64,000 bases of DNA from Neurospora tetraspora. Its lineage: Eukaryota; Ascomycota; Sordariomycetes; Sordariales; Sordariaceae. Below, in pieces: positions 58,311 to 64,000 of the stretch (positions within the stretch are counted from its first letter, which is position 1; every line of letters starts with the position of its first letter). Where the stretch lies: the NCBI RefSeq assembly GCF_033439725.1, contig NW_026944387.1:3472001-3536000 (forward strand). Direction: 5' to 3'. The position numbers were made by a program, and so were the translations under genes. The notes beneath the pieces are model-generated. The model saw nothing but the letters and a program-made list of their open reading frames with translations. It ran no database searches and was not told where the DNA came from.

Positions 58311-59381
58311 ATGAACCGCGACCCGTTCGAAGCTCTCAATCTGGTTGCCCAGCGGCGGCTGCGGGGACTCTTCAATCCCCAGCCTCCCCCCAGGCCAGCT
58401 GCATCCGGAGCACCCCAAGTCAACTCATGGACCGATCTCTGCTTCCTCCGCCAATCCTTCGCACCAGGATCACAGCCCAACTGGGAGCTCGTCTACACCA
58501 CCTTCGCCGCCGTCGACGAGTCCGATCACCTCTTCTTCGGGCACGCCCCCTTCAAGATATCCGATATCTCTTTTGCCCAGATCACAGCTTCTCTGGAACC
58601 TGTTCCGGATGACCACCTCTATCCGATTGTACCTTCAGTGTATGAGTTTACCATTGCACCGAGGGACTTACCGCTAAGCGCCGTTTACGTCAAACGCAAC
58701 TTGGGGCATTATGAAGACTACCTCGATAGGAACCTGGGACGGGGTGCTCAAGCTCCAGCTCCAGCTGAGCTTCCTCCCCGACTTTTGAGCGAGGCTCGTA
58801 TTTTGGAGGTTATTTCGCGGAGTGAAAGCGGGCCGCATCCAAATATAGTCGAGTACCTCGGCGTCCGAATCAATCTGTCACGCATCACGGGTTTGGTTAT
58901 GAGGAGGTATGAGTATAACATCTACAGTTACCTCCAGCTGGGGATTGGCACCATGACCATGGATGAAAAGGACAAGTTCATGGAGGTTTTGGAGGATGCG
59001 GTGCTGCGGTATCTGCATGAAGAGCTGGGGGTGGCGCATAATGATATCAATCCGTTTAATGTTATGGTTGATGTTAGGGAGGGGATGGTGGTACCGGTTT
59101 TGGGAGGGTTTGGTGAGGCGAGGAAGATTGGGGAGAGGATTGGTGAGAAGATTGGGGGAGAGAGAGGGATGCTTCCGGGTTGGACTTGGAGGGATGAGAG
59201 GGAGGAGTATATGACGAGTGAGGTGAGGCATGATGTCTCTGCGTTGGGTAAGGTGAGGGGGTGGTTAGAGAAGGGGGGGAGGTTGGGGTGTAGGATGGCT
59301 GGACAAGTTCGGGGGGTGAGGGAAGGAGATGGAGATGGAGATGTGTGTGCTTCAAGACAAGGTAGAGGAGAGTTTAACTAG
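58311..59381 (+). CDS. Fungal protein-kinase-like protein lacking the DFG aspartate, 356 aa
   Basis: The first 110 residues are unique to this protein as far as I can tell. The kinase-like part has VYVKRN (candidate lysine K128), an Arg/Glu-containing helix RLLSEARILEVISRSE, HPNIVEYLGV, and a catalytic-loop motif HNDINPFNVMV (H243, D245, N250) in place of HRDxxxxN. The metal-binding DFG is replaced by GGFGEA (G266-F267-G268), so the Asp that binds magnesium is missing. The C-lobe is short, ending after EVRHDVSALGKVRGWLEKG. This suggests a pseudokinase or a divergent kinase, similar to the many small kinase-like proteins expanded in filamentous fungi. The last 45 residues are low-complexity. 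Repeated GAGGATTGG-like G-rich codons mark the 3' third. Confidence 0.75.
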   Translation: MNRDPFEALNLVAQRRLRGLFNPQPPPRPAASGAPQVNSWTDLCFLRQSFAPGSQPNWELVYTTFAAVDESDHLFFGHAPFKISDISFAQITASLEPVPDDHLYPIVPSVYEFTIAPRDLPLSAVYVKRNLGHYEDYLDRNLGRGAQAPAPAELPPRLLSEARILEVISRSESGPHPNIVEYLGVRINLSRITGLVMRRYEYNIYSYLQLGIGTMTMDEKDKFMEVLEDAVLRYLHEELGVAHNDINPFNVMVDVREGMVVPVLGGFGEARKIGERIGEKIGGERGMLPGWTWRDEREEYMTSEVRHDVSALGKVRGWLEKGGRLGCRMAGQVRGVREGDGDGDVCASRQGRGEFN

Positions 59382-61147
59382 ATTTCATGATTTATAATTG
59401 ATTGGAAACTTCTTGCGTGTCCAAATCTAATGCATGTTCCACCGACTTCTGCGATTATCAAGACGCATTTTGGTGAGTTTCCTGGTTAGTTTCCTAGTGC
59501 GGATCATGATGGTGAGCAAGGAAGCCGCTCGAGCTTTTTGACTCTTTAAATCTCGGGGCTAACTTTGTTAACATGTAGGAGAAACTCTGAGGTGTCTTTC
59601 CAGGCTCTTGGACGTTTGTCCTCATCATACCATACTACAATCTCGGGTAGCCCTACACCAAATATCGATCTGTCTTCAGCTGCCCACCTCTTTTGCACTT
59701 GACGTACCTGTTTCTTACTTTGTAGATGGTCGTTCTCACCGGAGACTTTATGGAATATCGTTGGCGTTCTTGTGTTTGTGGGCCTCTTGCAAAGGCAATA
59801 ATATCAACAGAGAGTGAGATGGGAACTAATGGTTGGTTGAAAACTTGGGGAGAGAAGCGGGAGCAGTGTCAACTGTCAGCGAGTAAAGCGAGTGCGCTTG
59901 CCTGCCCGGTTGAGGAAGGAGAGGAAATCGCTGGTGGGAAACCACTTCTACACAGAAAAGCGCCAATCAATTCGGCGTGAGACGAAGTGAATTCAGGTGG
60001 TGAGAAAATGCTTGATTGGTGGCTTGGTTTGTTGAAGAGGAATTGGCGCTTGGGCGGGGAGCACCTTCCCAATATCACAGGCTGCTCCAACTTCTAGAAA
60101 GAGGCCGTGTGGCAGTCGCGGCCCACCGCTGCTCTGACTGCAGTGCCTGCATTATTCCAATCTGCGGGGAATCTTCCCTCTTTCACACTTCACTCTTGAC
60201 TTTCAATCAATCAATTTGACCATACTTTGGATGTTCGCCTTTCTTGGTTTGAGTTCAGGCCTGCCGTATAGCCGTGAATTTATTCTTTCTTGCCCTCCCG
60301 CCCCCTTGTGTTAACAAACATCAACCTCAGTCTGGGTGAACCTCGATCGCTACCGATAACCTAGTGCGTTTCTTTAATGACGATGAAGTACAACGACAAT
60401 GGGTAACGATGAACCTCTTGTGGAAAGAAAGGGGCCTTCCGGTGGGAGAAACTCGACCTCCATGGTGGTGATCGGCGGTGATTGGGTTGGCGATACCCAA
60501 TTCTCCTGTTGTGGCACAATGGCATCAGAGACATGATGGTATATTGGATGAAAATGGATTGCTAGGTATTTTATCCCCATTTACTTCCTAGTGTAGGAAC
60601 GTAAGCTAATCAGACTGCCTCGCTAGTGCTGCACCAATTGCTTTCGGATGCCTACCCACAGGGCCTCTTGTGCATGAAGCCACGCGAGCCACGTTGTCAA
60701 GACGCCCGGTAGTACAAGCCCGCGAATGGAGGCCGCCGCTGTCTGCTCCATGAGCTGACAGATAGATCAGGCTGCGAAGCCCTGGGAATCTCTGCGAGCC
60801 ATCTGCTCGTGGAACGATTCGGCATACATTGCGCAGAAACAATCTCAATCTCGACTCCTCGTCAGGACTTGCCTCACTTTCGAATCGCCGCCGATTATCT
60901 GCGAGTGTCCACGACGACGACGCTTACGGTTCTCCTGCGTTGTTGCCCTCGCCACCTGTTGTCCGAGGTAGCGATCTTGCACCGACGTCATCCGGATCTT
61001 CACACATCGGTCAAGGCAGCATCAGTGAAAGCCCTCGTTTGCGTATCCCGCATCCACCCTACTATTACGTCCTCACTTCGGCTCCTTCCACCAACTTGAG
61101 TCTCCATTTTTCGACGGAACTATGCCCTCGGCACAACGTACCTAGCC
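59382..61147. other. Intergenic upstream of the HET gene
   Basis: No supported gene. A serine-rich open frame overlaps the HET start (60.83-61.24 kb) but lacks an ATG. The HET promoter must lie here. Confidence 0.4.
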
Positions 61148-63610
61148 ATGGCACGTTCACATCTATTCAAGGATCTTCTGGGTTGTTGCTTTGGAATTCC
61201 GTCACACGAAGGCCACAGAGACGACCGCGACAATGACGACGCCAAAGAGAATGGCAATAAGAGTGCTGGAAAGGAGAACGGCAAACGCGGCTTCGACAAC
61301 GGGAACCCAAACTTATGCATAACTTGCAGAAAAGTGAACTTCGATTCACTATTTAGGGACAATAAGTGCTCGGTACAGAAGGTGCCGTGGGACAACCATT
61401 GCTTCAAGATTACATCTCATCAGCCGGGGTGCGGTTGCGGGCAAGAACTCGAATGCTGGACTCTAGACAGTACCCGGCTAATGGACCTCGGAGGCTTACC
61501 GGGCAGATTAGATAGCCAGAGACCGGCTTGTTCGTTCTGCGCTTTTCTGTATCGGTGCCAAGTTCGCTTGAATCTGGTTCCAACGAAAGAAGACTCATCG
61601 TACTGGGAAATAATGCCGGCACTTTCACTGGGTAGCATTCTGCTACGGGCACCGAGTGCTGGAAAAGGCAACACACCCTGGGTTGTACAAGACACTGCGT
61701 ATTTTGAAATGCGTAAAAATAATATGGGAGGCGATCCCGATGACGCGTCTATGTCCCACCAAATTTATCGCGTGGCCGACAGTAGCAGCAAAACCTTAAC
61801 ACGAAACAAACTTGCTGGCGGTGGCCTTCTAGGAAGGAAACTTGATCCTATCTGGGTCAACTTTGGCCTTATCGGCGAATGGTTAACGCTTTGCCGGTCG
61901 ACACATTCTTGTTGCGAAGAAGTGGACGTAGGCAGTATACCAGGACTTCTGGTTATTGACTGCACCACGGGTCACATCGTCCCCCTCCCAACCAAAGAGA
62001 ATGCTGCCAATCGGGTGGAAAACTATGTTACTCTCAGCTACCTTTGGGGCACATTTGGTACAACCGACGGACCAGTTGTTCAATCGATCAATTGTGAAGG
62101 TGGGAGCGGTCCTGGTCTCCCTACTCAGATACCCCTAGCCATCAGTGACGCGATACGGGTCGTGAAGCAACTGGGATACCGATACCTGTGGGTAGATAGG
62201 TACTGTATCCCACAAGAAGACGGGGCCGCCAAGCACATACAAATCCTGAACATGGGAAGGATATATTCAAATTCCATTCTAACAATCATTGCCGCGGCTG
62301 GTGATGGGCCGGAATACGGACTTCCAGGCGTGAGTTCGCGATCTCGTATCGCGCAGGTGGGAGTGCAAATCAACGAGGAGATTTCTCTCATACTGTACGA
62401 ACCGCCAACGAATCACATCATCGACTCTAAATGGAACACCCGAGGTTGGACATACCAGGGAGGGCTTTTGTCTAAGCGAAGGCTCGTCTTCACGGATCTT
62501 ATGGTCTACTTTCAATGTCAAGAGATGCATGGCGATGAAGTACTGTCCCTTCCCATTCCTGGACCAGGAGAGGCTTTTGATAAATTTCGTGCGCTTTCCT
62601 TTGATAACTTGAAGGACTCTGGCAAGTTGCGGATGGTGTTTCCGCGAACCAGCGATTGGAAGAATCCTTTGATGGCCTGGAAAAGGATCAGCGAATACGG
62701 ACCGAGAGAACTTGGCTACGACTCTGATGCCCTGAACGCCATCAGTGGTGTGATGGAAATGTACGCGCTCGCAATGGGAGACTCGGCGTTTAAGCTGTTT
62801 TGTGGTTTACCTATTCTGTCAATTCGCTCGTGGGAGAAATATACCGGGTATCATCTTGACAAAAGCCGAGCATATTCTTTCCGCACATGGTTTGAAGATG
62901 ACCATCCGCACGGAAGAGCATCGAAGGCTCAGGAGATTGACGGCAATAACCTCACTTACAGTCTGATTTACAGTCTAACCTGGAGGCACCGATGGGGCGT
63001 ATCTCCTGAGTCAAGTCCAGCCTGCTTAGAACAGGCCCGAAGATCAATGTTTGGCAGCTGGACAACGGCTGGTTGGAGAACCAGAAATTTTTGTCCCGAT
63101 GTTATCAGGGTTTTTGACAGTGGCCTGAGAATCGGCGTACAGTATAGTGATGAACTTTTACTGGACTGGGAAGATGACAACGCAAGGATTCTCGATCTGT
63201 CACGCAACGGAAAGATACCCCTGAGTCTCAAGATTAAGGGAGTGGTTATGGATGTGCATATGGAATGGAACAGACGTCGTATATACGATGACTCGGAGGG
63301 ATGGATATCTACATGGCCTTTCGAATGGAACAAGGATCTTTTTGAGTCGCCCCGCTGGCTATTTGAAAAGGAGGGTTCAGACAAAAAAAGTGACAATGAG
63401 TTGCTTTTTTTGATCGTGGGATGCAACCATTTTCCGTCATTAAGGGAGACTGAATTGATAGGGATGATAATCCGGCCGGTGACAAGGATGTTAGATGGAC
63501 AGCCTCACACATTTTACGAGAGATTGGACAGTTACACATTCGAACTGGATGACAAACAATGGCACCAAATGGCCAGTTTGACAAGAGAGATGGAGGTGCG
63601 GCTGATATAG
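61148..63610 (+). CDS. HET-domain (heterokaryon incompatibility) protein, 820 aa
   Basis: HET-domain proteins act in fungal self/non-self recognition and can trigger death of fused incompatible cells. The intronless frame starts at ATG 61148. Residues 57-60 and about 128-137 contain CITC and CSFCAFLYRC, cysteine pairs common at the N-terminus of this family. The HET domain covers about residues 290-440: YVTLSYLWG (the SYxWG box), AISDAIRVVKQLGYRYLWVD, the WVDRYCIPQED box near 347, MGRIYSNSILTIIAA, then PGVSSRSR and NTRGWTYQGGLLSKRRLVF with the family's RxWTxQE-type motif. The C-terminal half (about 450-820) is typical in length, without NACHT, WD40 or ankyrin repeats that I can see, so it is a solo-HET architecture. 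The WTYQGG spelling replaces the more usual WTxQE. Confidence 0.93.
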   Translation: MARSHLFKDLLGCCFGIPSHEGHRDDRDNDDAKENGNKSAGKENGKRGFDNGNPNLCITCRKVNFDSLFRDNKCSVQKVPWDNHCFKITSHQPGCGCGQELECWTLDSTRLMDLGGLPGRLDSQRPACSFCAFLYRCQVRLNLVPTKEDSSYWEIMPALSLGSILLRAPSAGKGNTPWVVQDTAYFEMRKNNMGGDPDDASMSHQIYRVADSSSKTLTRNKLAGGGLLGRKLDPIWVNFGLIGEWLTLCRSTHSCCEEVDVGSIPGLLVIDCTTGHIVPLPTKENAANRVENYVTLSYLWGTFGTTDGPVVQSINCEGGSGPGLPTQIPLAISDAIRVVKQLGYRYLWVDRYCIPQEDGAAKHIQILNMGRIYSNSILTIIAAAGDGPEYGLPGVSSRSRIAQVGVQINEEISLILYEPPTNHIIDSKWNTRGWTYQGGLLSKRRLVFTDLMVYFQCQEMHGDEVLSLPIPGPGEAFDKFRALSFDNLKDSGKLRMVFPRTSDWKNPLMAWKRISEYGPRELGYDSDALNAISGVMEMYALAMGDSAFKLFCGLPILSIRSWEKYTGYHLDKSRAYSFRTWFEDDHPHGRASKAQEIDGNNLTYSLIYSLTWRHRWGVSPESSPACLEQARRSMFGSWTTAGWRTRNFCPDVIRVFDSGLRIGVQYSDELLLDWEDDNARILDLSRNGKIPLSLKIKGVVMDVHMEWNRRRIYDDSEGWISTWPFEWNKDLFESPRWLFEKEGSDKKSDNELLFLIVGCNHFPSLRETELIGMIIRPVTRMLDGQPHTFYERLDSYTFELDDKQWHQMASLTREMEVRLI

Positions 63611-63881
63611 GACATCATGCAAAGGGTAGTCGCTGGTTCACCATTGTGCTGGAAACGACCACTGTCGAGTGGCATGTATGCTGCTACTCAGTCTGTGTTT
63701 CCTAGGGCCTTTTCTTATTTTTAATCATCTTTTTCCTGTTATTTTCTGCTTCTGTCGTCCACTCAATTAAATGATGAACATGTTCTGGCTTCCACAAATA
63801 CCTAGGTAGCTATGCTTTACAAAATACCTCAAGCCAACCTCAGGGCTCATGAAAGATGAGATGTTTGTAGACCCAAGGAAC
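63611..63881. other. Convergent spacer between HET gene and GH2 gene
   Basis: 271 bp between two 3' ends. T-rich (TTTTCTTATTTTTAATCATC) after the HET stop, consistent with 3' untranslated DNA; no feature otherwise. Confidence 0.5.
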
Positions 63882-64000
63882 TCAATACAAAACCACCTCA
63901 ACCTCATACTCCCTATCCGCCCACAGCGTATACTCCGGCCTCGTCTCCGGCCCACAGCTCCCCGTGCCCAAGCCATGATGCATCCAATCCAAATGAACAA
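63882..64000 (-). CDS. Glycoside hydrolase family 2 beta-galactosidase, C-terminal end only (partial)
   Basis: The 38 codons before the stop at 63882-63884, read on the minus strand from the window edge, give HLDWMHHGLGTGSCGPETRP followed by EYTLWADREYEVEVVLY. The D-x-x-x-x-G-(L/V)-G-x-x-S-C-G-P-x-x-x-P-x-Y pattern is the signature of the C-terminal small-chain domain of LacZ-like GH2 beta-galactosidases, which hydrolyse terminal beta-galactosides. The rest of the gene lies beyond the right edge. It converges on the HET gene with a 271-bp spacer. The frame is open throughout and ends exactly where the family usually ends, so it appears intact. Confidence 0.75.
   Translation of the reverse strand, partial: VHLDWMHHGLGTGSCGPETRPEYTLWADREYEVEVVLY

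Noticed and set aside
60829-61236. Serine/proline-rich 135-codon frame overlapping the HET start
   Set aside because: It lacks an ATG and overlaps the well-supported HET gene in another phase. The composition is mildly coding-like but nothing links it to other exons.
1-64000. CRISPR arrays, tRNA or 5S rRNA genes
   Set aside because: I saw no regularly spaced repeats of CRISPR type. No T-arm/anticodon combination or 5S-like box pattern that I could fold into a convincing RNA gene was found; a covariance-model search would be decisive.

Overview
The window looks like a filamentous ascomycete chromosome, most probably Neurospora or a close Sordariales relative. The genes are compact, with few short introns carrying GT...AG ends and CTAAC-like branch sites. 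The protein families (velvet/VosA, HET domain, GH43, GH2, Gpi18, Vti1, CCDC130/Saf4) fit this. A 30-kb block of repeats has been degraded almost entirely by C-to-T and G-to-A transitions, which is the signature of repeat-induced point mutation (RIP). Species assignment is inference.

Layout. 1-8.4 kb: normal base composition with no gene I can support. 8.4-10.2 kb: a two-exon velvet-family gene (vosA-type) with an ATG-free leader. About 11.06-41.45 kb: an AT-rich, stop-riddled RIP island. Its left part (11.06-25.24 kb) holds short dispersed repeats and no recognisable protein. Its right part holds two full-length Ty3/gypsy retrotransposons in the same orientation, 65 bp apart. Element 1 (25238-33881) has 294-bp LTRs. 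Element 2 (33947-41449) has 255-bp LTRs and a perfect TAGAC target duplication. Both keep readable reverse transcriptase, RNase H, integrase and chromodomain traces interrupted by stops. Nested in element 1 is an intact, unmutated 400-bp solo LTR (26774-27173) with a perfect CCTCT duplication and four 19-bp internal repeats.

41.45-64 kb is gene-rich again: a small hypothetical gene, a frameshifted GH43 glycosidase relic, a CCDC130/Saf4-type splicing factor, the GPI mannosyltransferase 2 gene gpi18 (three exons), the SNARE gene vti1 (three exons), a 686-aa protein of unknown function, a kinase-like protein lacking the DFG aspartate, an 820-aa HET-domain protein, and the 3' end of a GH2 beta-galactosidase running off the right edge.

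The genes do not form one pathway. They cover development (vosA), splicing (saf4), ER GPI-anchor synthesis (gpi18), vesicle fusion (vti1), carbohydrate breakdown (GH43 relic, GH2) and self/non-self recognition (HET). The most informative story is the layered history of the heterochromatic island: element insertion, RIP decay with uneven damage between paired LTRs, then a later or RIP-exempt solo-LTR insertion.
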